In this document: positions 34,559 to 45,200 of the stretch, piece after piece
Layout of the letters: each line of letters opens with the position of its first letter
How positions within the stretch are numbered: position 1 is the first letter of the stretch
NCBI GenBank assembly: GCA_013115135.1
Contig: JABANP010000038.1
Span: 167,855 to 231,854 of the forward strand
Length of the DNA stretch: 64,000 nt
Direction of reading: 5' to 3'
From: Perkinsus olseni
Taxonomy: Eukaryota > Perkinsozoa > Perkinsida > Perkinsidae
Made by a program: the position numbers and the translations under genes
Notes under the pieces: model-generated
The model's database searches: none
Told to the model about the DNA's origin: nothing
The model's input: only the letters and a program-made list of their open reading frames with translations

Positions 34559-35791
34559 ATGAAGGTGCAGCTTTACAAGACCAAAGTTTGCCGGCATTAT
34601 ATGCGTGGAAGCTGCAGGTAGTAGTAGTCCCGTCCAAGAGTATTCCGCAAGGGTCGTCTCCTCAGGTATGGTAGCCGCTGTACGTTTGCCCATCAGCTTA
34701 GTGAACTCGGTGCTCGACCCGACTTCTACAAAACTAAGATGTGCGCTCGTCGCAATTGTAAGGATGCCAACTGCCAGTATGCTCATTCCCCTGAAGAGCT
34801 GAGGTCACCGTTCGGCAACAGTAGTCCTCAAGTGTGCCTCGGTGCCCTTGATGGCAGCTGTAACGATCCCAACTGTAAGCTGTCTCACAACAAGACTCAA
34901 GCTCAAGAGTCGATCTTGGCTGGTGCCCTCGAGCTCTCACGTCAAGGTCGGTTTGGCCAGCAGCAGCAGCAATCACATCAACAGCAGGTGAGTATCCAGT
35001 AGTCGGGGCAGTTGGGCTTCCTTCTTACTCAGTGCTTTCTTCAGGTCGGTAGTGCACCAATGCCACCACGTAACAACAACAGCAGTACTACGAGCTTGGA
35101 CAGACAAGTGTCATCTCCTTCCGCCCCTGCTGCTGCTGCCATGAACTTACCAACGTGGACTCCACCGACTGTGCAATCTGTGCCGAGTAACCTCTCTGCT
35201 CAAGGCGCTATGGGTGAGGAACCCTTGCTGAGCTCCTCGACCAACGATCTGCTACCTAACATGCCACCTACTGTGTCCCCGACGTCTTCCTTACTATCTA
35301 TGGTCTCATCGCCCTACTCGGAGACTCGGTCGGTCCATGGCCAACAGCAGCAGCAGCAGCAAGGCAGGGTTCCCCCCACCATATCCCTGGAGCAGGAGGT
35401 TCCTTTGGCTAATGGAAACGGCCAAGTCGATCAGGAACCAGATTTGACCGATCCTAACTTATTGCAGGCTTTGGAGGTAAGCCATTGAGGGGATGTTTTT
35501 TGATCGTATCACTGATTTTTCACCGTCAGACCCTTACTCGCGGCGAATGAGCAGCAGCCCACCATGGCTCCGGCCTCCGACTTATCAATCGGCGGAGGCT
35601 TACCCAGTGGCTTCCCTTCTAACGAAACGAGTGCCGCGGCTGCAACCAGTCTACCCAACGGTTTCAGGGACTTCTCCCTTAGCAACTCCGCGAGTGTTCC
35701 TTACTACCCCTCTGCGCCGGTGTACGGTGCTGCTTCCAGTAACAGCGGCAGTAGCTTGCTGGGCAGTGCCAGCAACCTGGGGACGATGTAG
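34559..35791 (+). CDS. triple CCCH zinc-finger protein, probable RNA-binding
   Basis: CCCH fingers bind RNA, commonly AU-rich 3' UTRs. ATG 34559 opens YKTKVCRHYMRGSCR, joined across an intron (34619-34666) to YGSRCTFAH, giving C-x7-C-x5-C-x3-H. Finger 2 is CARRNCKDANCQYAH (C-x4-C-x4-C-x3-H). Finger 3 is CLGALDGSCNDPNCKLSH (C-x7-C-x4-C-x3-H). A Gln-rich linker (about 34960-34985) and a long Ser/Pro/Asn-rich region follow, including another poly-Gln run near 35345. After an intron starting at about 35477, the last exon is Ala/Ser/Gly-rich and ends at TAG 35789-35791. If the acceptor is the one at 35529, the frame must move +1; a later AG near 35551-35557 keeps frame. Tandem YKTK-C fingers recall alveolate CCCH regulators. 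Confidence 0.8.
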
Positions 35792-37657
35792 TTGCCTACT
35801 GCTAATCTCACTAATATGCAGCACCTGATGAGCATTTGCGAGGGCTGCTTCATCTTTCTAGTGACCATATGTTCTCTTTGGACGTATGAGTAACAAATGC
35901 TGTCTTTCGCTGTATCTTCTGCTACTGGTCGCTTGTCGCCTACTATCGGCATCCTTGTTGTTCTTCCTGCATCAGCCCTTGTCATCAGCGTATTACAGTT
36001 GCTCGGCTGTTGTGGGCTCGAGCACTTAGTAAGATTGATCAGTGCAGTAGAGCTGCTGCAGCATTTCTGTCGGTGCTGCATTTTCATCATTTCTCATTGT
36101 CTCGAACGAGTGTACTGTTGCCTACCACCAGCCAGTCAGTGCTAGTGCAGCGTCGACTGACTGTGGTGGTGGTCTCAGTATGCTCGCTTGCTTGATTATC
36201 TACTTGAGTATTCAGCGGTATCACCGCCTATCTTGTAGAGGCTATTGTTGCTGAGGAGTAGCCAGCCTTAGTCTCTACCACTCTGTAGTCAACGTCATGA
36301 AGCCATCGGTGTCGCGTGTAACGTGACATCCCACGGCTGATAGACTACTATTATATGAAGGCGCTCAGGTCACAGCTGTGGTATCGGAATAGCCTCTTCG
36401 TGCCTTTGCCGTTACCATCTGTATCCCCATGCGCCTTCTCAGCACTCTATTGAACGAGTGTTGTTTGCTAACCTCCATCTCCTCCTTCTCCCTGGCTTGA
36501 TTGTACTACTGATAGTGCTGTCACTATCATGTTATCCTTTATGACGGTGTGCTTGCTCGATCGTATCTAGTATTTTAAGCTTCTTACAATAGAGTCGGTT
36601 CAATAACACCTAAACACTCCGACTGTTGGTTCTGCTGTCTCTTCACACCTCTCGTGACTATTGCCTTCACGATCGGTGTTTCTGAGTCTAACTTCAACAG
36701 CCTCCTACAGTAGCTATACAAGCATGTAAGAGCTCCAAACCAAGCAGTGGGATCCGCCGGTTGTTCGGGTCCCTTTATTGGTCTGGTCTCGGAGTGCTTG
36801 AGTGTTCTTTAGTAATAATCTCACGTTCAGTCTTTAGTCGTGTCTGCTCTGTACTACTGTTAATACTATTTGTCGCTGTTCTTGCCATTGGGGAGGAAGA
36901 TGATGATAATAAGTGTCCTTAATTACTATATAATACTAAGTAAATGGAGGGTCTCACCAATAACATCAACAACAGCCTTTACTATCGTTCTTGCCGAGCA
37001 ATGTTCCCGAGTCTTCTGTTGCTGTGGCTCAATATGCAACAACTCGTTTGTATGCATGAAGAGATGCCGTGCTGGTAAGGCCAGCAGCTGCTGCTGCTTC
37101 AGTTGGGACATTCCCGATGTTGATGTGTGATTCTTATTTTACAGTGATAATTCCGTTCTCGGATGTGTCGGAGGTTGCCTGCGGGCGACTACCCAGTCGG
37201 GTGCTCGTACTCCCCCTTCGATTTAACGTCCATCTCTGCTGCCTCATTCTGCGGCTATCATCAGCTAATCGCTGTACCACTCTATTCCGACCATCACATC
37301 AGGACTGTGCTGTTTCGGAGTCCACTCGTTGCCATCAAGTCAGCGGCGTGGATTGCTTCCACGCTCTGACGCTGAGGTGAGAGTGCCTTCTGCTACGGCA
37401 TTGTGCTTCGGTTGGCTGCTGTTGAAGTTGTTGAGATCCTCTAGCTGTCCTTGCGACATATAAACTCGTTCCTAACCTCAAGAGCAGATTCACCTTGTCT
37501 AAACTGATTTCGTATCCTTCTGCTTCTATTCTCTCCCATGTTGCGTTCTACCAGTCGAAGCACGGGCGTCAATCTTCGCTGTGAGGACTGGAAGCTTTTC
37601 GGTAGAAAACCAGGCAGTGAGAACCAACCCTCTCCGTAGTCGAACTTGGCCTTGATT
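35792..37657. other. 1.9 kb without a recognisable gene
   Basis: Pyrimidine-rich, A+T-richer sequence with frequent stops in all frames. Short ORFs at 35897-36145, 36870-37130 and 37069-37380 lack motifs. It must contain the 3' UTR of the CCCH gene, which could be long, and the promoter of the next gene. No RNA gene fold was recognised. Confidence 0.5.
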
Positions 37658-39095
37658 ATGCTACTGCGGAGTATCACCATCTTGGCGCGATACCTCCTGC
37701 TGCATCCTCAACATTCGGTCAGGGCTCTCACACCGCACTTCCTACCTCCGACTGTGTCGTCGTGCTCCTGCCGAGCTGATCCAAACTCCCAACAGTTATA
37801 TGCTTTCCGGAGCGCTCTTGAAGAGCTAAGGCTCGTTGACCCACAGTTGCGGTCTGCTGAGGTCCATGAGTTGTGCAAAATTGGGTACCCCATCATATTC
37901 CAGGGGCTCTACCTCCCACCTGACGACTCAGAGGATAGAATGTTACTCCTCAATGAAGCCACTTGCTACGAGGGCCTCATGAACATGGCAGTGGTCTGCT
38001 CTCAAAGCGAGGCCTTGAGGTTGCAACGACATCGTAGAGGCATTGAGGAGCTGGACTTGGAGGAGCTCAATCGGACTAGCAACAGCGCCACGACGCTGAT
38101 GGATATCGCCATACGCTTCGGGGACTACCATCTGTCGTGCTGTCACGCTGGTGCCTACCAGGACCCTGTTGATAGAGAGGACTGGCCCTTCTCTCTGGAG
38201 GAAGTGCTTGAGAACATGCTCAGTATTCTCGAGAGCAAGGATCAGTGGCTACTCTTGCCGCCGCTGACAGAGCGACCGGGTGACTCTTGCGGAGTGGGTC
38301 GCAATGTGTCCGAGGCCTGGGTTAGTAGGATGAGATTCTGGCTCCATTGGGCTCGGGGAGTCGAGTCTGAGGCTTACTTCTGGCGTGAGAAGCTCAACTC
38401 AACGGATGTTGAGATCGCTGAGTGGATACGTACGGGGAGTATCCGTTGGAACCACGACGGGCAGGGCATCTGTGACTACGTACAGAGGTGGCGAGATGGG
38501 GACACCGAGCACAACAAGTTGGAGAGCATGCGCATCCTCAATGCCGGCAGTGGTCCTCTCACTCCGACATATCAGGACTGTGAGATCGAGTTCTCCGGCG
38601 ACCGAAGGATCATGGTCAGGGTTCCGGTGGACTCGGCGGACGCCCTTGGCAGGTGGGGTGGTTTCTCCTCTGGGATGCTCCTCTTCCTAGTGTTTCAGGT
38701 ATTATGCCAGCATAATCGACTCCTTGCAGTTAACCCCGCTATCGAGGCCTCCGATGCCTTGTCCGGTTGAGGAATTATGGCGATGTTACCCAGCCAACTA
38801 CTTCGCTGTTACTCACATGGTCAACGCCTTGGATCACTCCTATGACCCCATGGCTGGTTTGAGACATCTACTGCACGTCACAGCTCCTGGTGGCTACGTC
38901 CTGCTTCGGCATGCAGAGAACGAAGGTGTCCCGGGAGGCTTCCGATTCGGTTTACATCAGTGGGCCTTCACTGTGGACAGCCAGGGTCACTTCATTATTT
39001 GGAACCCTTCTGGGAGGATAGACGCGACAGATGCCTTTGAAGGAGGTTGCCTTTGTCGGAAGCCGAGCTCAGAACGCACCCCAGTGGGAATGTGA
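37658..39095 (+). CDS. bacterial-type SAM-dependent methyltransferase with N-terminal hydrophobic leader
   Basis: ATG 37658 gives a leader MLLRSITILARYLLLHP, possibly a signal peptide or anchor. An N-terminal domain of unknown type follows to about residue 280. The methyltransferase core has motif I as MRILNAGSGPLTPTYQD (about 38528). One intron (about 38653-38697) leads to YYASIIDSLQL, and then NALDHSYDPMAGLRHLLHVT, APGGYVLLRHAENEG and GLHQWAFTVD (about 38826-38980). The HAENEG...GLHQW block is typical of bacterial methyltransferases linked to polysaccharide or lipid modification. Stop TGA 39093-39095. With one intron in 1.4 kb it is intron-poor compared with its neighbours, which may indicate transfer. 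The substrate is unknown. Confidence 0.75.
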
Positions 39096-39302
39096 GCGAT
39101 ACCAAGTATGTGTGGGTTGACATGAAAAAACTATGAGAAGATTATCCATTGTTATAGTTGAGATTTGAGTTTGCTCAGTCGAGGCTCCGAGTTGATGTAC
39201 CGAAGCCCGTATCGCTGCTGATGAGACACGGAGCTGGCTCCGAAAACTGAGGCCCCTCAGCTCGATTTTTGAACCGTCCTGTCTATAATTTGGATTCAAC
39301 CC

Positions 39303-40494
39303 ATGGCAGAGGTTTCCGCCAAAGGTGAACTCTTCGTCTACAACCAGGACGACAACCTCACACTGTTCGAGTTCGATGGAGAAGGCCATGATGAGCCGTC
39401 ATCCACAGGGCTGCTCTTCATGGCAGGCCTCACTGATGGCTTCTTGCGACCCTTCTACCCAGCTATGCTCGCTGAGAGAGGTCTTAGAGTTTTCCAGGTG
39501 AGCTCTTGAAATTGTAGCACTGGAGAGGGTCGCGCAGTTCGGTTTCAGGTATTGATGCATTCCTCGTACAGCGGTTATGGCTATTCATCTCTGGACTCAG
39601 ACGTGGAGGACATGACCCAGGCCTTAGCCTTCCTCAAGGAGCATCGTGAGCCCTCTCTGCAGTGTCTACCCTGACGCTAGGTTGTCGCTCTCTTCAGGTG
39701 GTGTCGAGCATGTCTTCCTGCTTGGCCACAGTACAGGGTGTCAGGATGTCGTACATTTCATCAAAACGAGAAAACACCGGAGGTCGGTGGATGGGGACTC
39801 GCTCGGAATGCTCAAGTGACTTGGTCAAGTCTGTCGGCTATCAGGAACCTAGCCTGCCGACTGTTGAGGGTTGCATCCTCCAGGGCGCTGTCTCGGACAG
39901 GGATGCGGTAGACTTCGCCGTAAAGGACTGCCAGCAGGACCAGGAGAGGCTGCATGAGATGCGAGAACTTGCGGCGGTAGGTGGCGCCACATCACGGCAT
40001 TGTCGTCAGCAGCACGAGCTTTCAGTCCCTCCTCGAAAGGGAGCCTCTCCGCTTCATGCCGCCTGAGGCTTCGGCGTTCACCTCTGGCCACCCAATAAAC
40101 GCATCACGATTCGCTTCTTTGTTCTGCCGGATGTCGGGCCCAGATGATATGTTCAGCCGTGACTTGAGCGATTCCGAACTCCAGGAAGCTGTGGGCCACA
40201 TGACGGAAGTACCCCGCGTACTGCTGGTGCAAGGCTTGAATGATGAGTAGGTCTAGGAACTTTAGACAGTGCCTTCCCGCCCCAACGGCTTCTTGCTGTT
40301 ATTCGGTTCACCTACCTTATCTTCAGGTACGTTGACCACTCCCTTCCGAACAACAACAGTCGGCTAGCCCATGCTATGAATGCGAGGCTGCTGGAGATTG
40401 GTGGAAACCATTCTCTAGACGAGTGTGCACCAGGCGAGTTGGAACGTCTGCTCGATGCTATCGTCGAGTTCGTCACGAACGGAGCCGCACAGTG
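39303..40494 (+). CDS. DUF1749-family alpha/beta hydrolase
   Basis: ATG 39303 begins a beta strand-rich domain with LLFMAGLTDGFLRPFYPAML (about 39410). After an intron (39499-39549) comes VLMHSSYSGYGYSSLDSD, and after a second FLLGHSTGCQDVVHF (nucleophile elbow G-H-S-T-G; about 39712). Then ILQGAVSDRDAVDF (about 39873), FSRDLSDSELQEAVG (about 40151), a late LLVQGLNDEYVDHSLP with the acid residue, and EIGGNHSLDECAP with the catalytic His. The stop is TGA 40492-40494. These blocks match the DUF1749 family, which includes the fungal siderophore esterase SidJ. The native substrate is unknown. Five introns, all short. Confidence 0.85.
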
Positions 40495-40672
40495 ATTTAC
40501 AAGCTACCAGCAGAATGGAAAGTTGAAGGGACGCACAGATGTTTAGCCACCCTAATGACACCGTGTTTACACCGTGTTTCCCTCCATCACCCGCACTGTG
40601 TTCGTCAATTTCACGTGTTGTCTTGGGCAGCCCTTGACCGTTCTGAACGAGGCCCTCCCATGCTGGGCTTAG

Positions 40673-42157
40673 ATGATCCCCCTCATCGTCCATGTTGGCC
40701 AGTGTGGAATACAACTCGGGTCGGCGATGTGGAGGCAACTCGCCGGCCTGGATGATATGCTCTATAACAACGAAGTGCCTCCAACACCCAGTATGTCGTT
40801 CGATAGGGTCTGTAGCGCCGATGCTCCATCGTAGGAGCTATACTCATTGACACCGAGCCGAAGCCAATGACAGCGATGCGACGCGATGCCAGGGTCAAAC
40901 AGGGCCTGTTATTCAGAGATCAGCTCTGCATCACGGACAGGACGGCAAGGGGAAGGGGAGGGAGCTGGGCTATGGGTAATCATCATGACGATTCGCCTGG
41001 GTCACCTCCCACAGTCCAGAAGCGTTATGCGGCTGTGACCACACGACTCATACGTAGCGGTCTATGACCAGTCAGTGAGGCATCCTGCAGGATATGCCGA
41101 TAACAGTCAGGAGTTCCTGGAGCAGATTGAGAATACACTGCGGCGGGAGATCGAGTGCGATCCTATATGGGAGCTCGGCAGGCATGCGTTACACAGGTAC
41201 AGCGATCACAGCGTGGACGTCATAATCGTGCACTCCCTAGCTGGCGGTACGGGAAGTGGCCTTGGCAGCAGAGTCATGGAAATGACGAGGGGCCAGCTCG
41301 GACGCCAAGGCCTACTAGCTGCTGTATCAGTCGTGGCCGATCCGGTCGGAGGAAGTCCAATGCGGGTTAGGAAGAGACATGATTCCTAAGGACGGCGCAT
41401 CGGACCCCTTCTCAGTCGATCAATGAGATTCTCGCTCTGCAACGGATAGAGCAGACCTGTGACTTGGGCATTCTCGTCGAGAACGGCTGCTTCCAAGGTC
41501 CCTCTGTGAAGGCACTCAACACCGAAATCGCCGCGGCATTAATTGACGTGATGCAAACCAAGAGCGGCCTGAGCCTGGATGATTTCCAGTGCGTGGTTTG
41601 CCCAATGCCGACCCTCAAGTTCGCACACATCTACGCCGCCAACGCCCTGGAGGACTTGCGCATGCACATCCCGCCAACGCGCTCGCAGAACTCTCTAATA
41701 GCAGCGAGAGCCGTAGTCGGCTCAGCCGTAGAAGCCAGCATAACCGAGAAGGTAACTTCATGCCTGGGCGGGAGGGTGCCTTGGAATGGCCCTTACAACG
41801 TAGACCTAAGGTAAGGAAGATTCCTGTGGAGTGTTCGTAGTCGATCATCAGCCTTGTGGCAGGCGACGCCTTCCTTCATCAACACTCGGGGATAACAGCC
41901 GTAGAGTGAGCTTGGCTGTGAATTGGACGTATACAGCGAGTATGGTGAGCGAGCTCCAGAGGGACGCTACCGAGAAGATTCGGCATGGGTGGGTACTGCA
42001 ATTTCGTCTTGCCAACCCTACTATTCTTCTCTTCGACAGGGCATTCATGCATCATTACAATGTGTACGGTGTGGATGAAGAGACCCTCCTCGAGGCAGCC
42101 CAGGACGTTCAAGACACAATTGTGACTCCGTATGAGGTGGCGTCGTCTCCAGATTGA
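40673..42157 (+). CDS. TUBD: delta-tubulin (divergent)
   Basis: Delta-tubulin is needed for triplet microtubules of basal bodies. ATG 40673 opens MIPLIVHVGQCGIQLGSAMW. The intron with a gtatgt donor near 40791 gives VPPTP|RAILIDTEPKP, matching 'VPIARAVLVDMEPKV'. After an intron at about 40974-41059 come VYDQSVRHPAGYADNS and the GTPase loop HSLAGGTGSGLGSRV (about 41233). Then SINEILALQRIEQTCDLGI (about 41420), FQCVVCPMPTLKFAHIYAAN, SIISLVAGDAFLHQ, and the C-terminal AFMHHYNVYGVDEETLLEAA (about 42041) before TGA 42155-42157. The early and C-terminal blocks fit delta better than epsilon. All frame changes are explained by introns. Confidence 0.8.
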
Positions 42158-42288
42158 GTTTCTTCCTTCATTATTCCGCGTTAGAGTGTTGACACTTTAC
42201 CAACTCAAAATATCTTTGCTCCAGAGAAAACACGCGGTGTGAATGGTAAACTCAGCCGAAAAAGAATTGTCCGAGTATAATGGAGGAA

Positions 42289-45200
42289 TTATGCCGAGTT
42301 CAAGAGATCCCAGAAATCATCATCTAACTCTTTGCTGCCCGCCGCCCCTTTGGCGCCACTTTGCTGCTTCTCATCGCTCACAGGCTTCGGCACTCCTTCG
42401 TGATGCGCAGCAGAGTGGATGGCGGTGGTGGGCAGGTGATTCATCTCCTGCTTTGGCCTCTCCTCGTCTGCGGACTTCGCCCGTGGACTTTCCTGGTCGA
42501 AACTCCAGCCGCCGGAAGGTTGTTGCAAGTCTGGCTCTGTGTGGGCGTTGACCGAATGGCTCCAGAGGGGCTCCGAGTTACCCAGCTGAGCTGCAGCAGC
42601 CGTGGGGGACGCTGGGTGCCTGTGAGGGCTCTCAACATGGTCATCCCAACCGTCCAGTGCCAAACTATCAACTTCTGTCTCATCCCAGAGATTAGTCGGT
42701 TCCTCCGCTTCATGCAGAGGCTTCGACTCCACGACCGCCTTCGAATCTTCCGAGAGTGCAGCCTCCTGTGCCGGATGGGCAATCTCGTGCGGAACAGGAG
42801 CGGGGCTGCTCTGCGCAACCGGTGACGCCTTCGCTTCTTGACAGCGCTCAGTAGTAGTATCCACTAGCTCGTGAGACTCAGCATCATTCTTCTCAGCACC
42901 CGTCGCTGTCACGCTTGTCTGTGCCTGTTGCTCTGTGTGTGGGTGAGCATCTTCCCACGCGCCCCAGAAATCATCGATGTCGTCATGGCTGTCGTCCCAC
43001 GGCGTCGCTTGACCTTGCTGGGCATCTTCCGTGAGAGCACCGAGATCTAACGGCTTCTCAGGTATCGGCGCGGCCGGCTGCTGCTGCTGCTGGGCATGCT
43101 TGGGGGAATCCCAGGGTGTCGGAGAGCGCTCCTGCTCACTATCTGCTGCCGCCTTGCTGGTGTCCAGAACGTCGAAGTCGAAATCCGCCGCAGCTGCTGA
43201 ACTCGCGGGCTCAGGCAGTGGCACCGCCTCGTCGTTGCCATCAGACTCAAAACCATCACTTCCTACTCCTACTGGCGAGTCGTGATGGACCTCGCCTGCG
43301 GGAACTACGCCGCTGGGTTCGTCGCTCGGGGCGGCTCCATCGCCATCATGGCCGTCGTCCGCGGGGGCTACAACACCGTGGCCGTCGTCCGCGGGGGCTA
43401 CAACACCGTGGCCGTCGTCCGCGGAGGCTACAACACCGTGGGCGTCGTCCGCGGGGGCTACAACACCGTGGCCGTCGTCCGCGGGGGCTACAACACCGTG
43501 GGCGTCGTCCGCGGGGGCTACAACACCGTGGCCGTCGTCCGCGGGGGCTACAACACCGTGGGCGTCGTCCGCGGGGGCTACAACACCGTGGGCGTGGGTC
43601 GGGGACTGGGTAGACCCAACTGGACTCTCATCCACGGGGGCTCTCTGTTCTGTGGCGACAGAAGGGGACGCAGGAGGCTCCAGAGAAGGGCTCCCGCTTT
43701 GGCTATCAGCTGCTTCTTGTAGAGCCGCTTCATGATCGTCAGGCGTATCTTCTGCATCCATCATCTCCTCCTCGGGCACTGCTGCTACGATCTCCGGTGT
43801 CTTGCTGGGAGCCTCGTGTGCTGATGGGTCAGTAGCCCCTCCAGGGCGACGCTCCTCGGGAGGTGCTGCAGCATCTTCCTCATCCTGCTGCTGCTGGTGA
43901 AGCCGCAATGACCCCGAGCTCACATCCTCGGTACTCTCTGGCTGCCGGGCTGCTGCTGCTGCTGGTGACGATGTGTCTTCTTCTATCGGCCACTCGTCCC
44001 ATGAGCCACTATGATGAGTATCCTCCCCTGAGGTGGTGTCGGCTACATCAGCATCCCTCTGAGTGGCCTCTGGCCGGTTGTCTTGCTCGGGACTAGACTC
44101 GACAGCCTGCAGCCTCTCCGGCTCCACCGACTCCTCGGCTGACGAGCCAGCGAAGTCCAAGCCCTCAGAGCCGGTAGAACCCATCGGCCGCGCCCGCTCT
44201 GGTCGTGCTCCACCAGTGCCGCCATCAGCCCCTTCCATGTCCCTGGTGGCCTCTGGTTGGCTGGAGGCTGCAGCAACCTCTGTCGTTGTGGCTATAGAAC
44301 CCTGACGCTCCGTGGACCAAGCCTCACCAGGACCGCTACTCGCCGACGAGGACGAGGGCGGCGGGGCCTGGCTGGTCTCGGCCGTATTGGCGGCGAAGTT
44401 GTCCCAGCCATCAGATGAGGAGGTCTCGTCCACTCTGTTAGGCGGAGGCACGTCTCCTATCGTCGATTCGGGATGACCCCCCACCACGCTTGGCGCCACT
44501 TGGGTGCTCCAGCCATCAGTCTCGCTACGGAGAACATCGGCTCTGGCGAGAGAAAGAGTCGGGATAGCCGGCAAGTCGCTCTCGTTCTGTGCCCCTGCTG
44601 CCTTGCTGGTGTGCTCGAGGTCCACGTCCTCGAACCGAGGAGAGTCGGGGATCGACGACTCCACCAGGTCTTGGAAGTACTGGATGGCAGCGCTGCAGTC
44701 AGGTGGTACTTCAGACGACTTGCTGGTGTCAGCGAGAAGGCCCGCAAGCGTGTCCTCCTCGTCACTAGCCGGGCTGGAAGGCAGGGGCTCGACAGCGTGG
44801 GAGGGAGACAAGTCGCTCTCCTCATCCTCATCACGATGGGACGTCTCCTCGGCATCCGCCTGAGATGAGGACTGAGCTTATCGATATCCAAGCTCCGAGG
44901 TGCAGGAGCCTACTGGTGTGGTGACGATCTGAGCCATCAAGGCGGACAACGAGGCCATGCGCTTGGGGAGGGCTTCGGATGCACGCTCTGGCCTTGACCG
45001 ACGGAGCCGTGAAGATTCCCTCTGCAACGACTCCAACGACTCTGAGAATGACCGTAGCCTGCATGCCCCTCGCGAGTGACCTGACTTACCAGTACTCTCG
45101 TCGCTCTTCTCAATAGACGGACTGGAGGACTTCTCCTCGCCCTGCTTCTCCTTCAGCTCCTTTATGGTCTGAAGATAGGAAAGGAAGCTGCTTTTGGCGA

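Noticed and set aside
35477..35560. A +1 frameshift at TGA in the last exon of the CCCH gene
   Set aside because: A later AG acceptor (about 35551-35557) restores the frame by ordinary splicing.
43345..43594. CRISPR-like array of 30-bp repeats
   Set aside because: Copies are directly adjacent with no unique spacers, and the array is coding in a eukaryotic gene.
43116..43722. + strand Arg/Gly-rich ORFs over the minisatellite
   Set aside because: They are shadows of the reverse-strand 30-bp coding repeat; the 840-residue reverse frame is far longer and ends in a plausible C-terminus.
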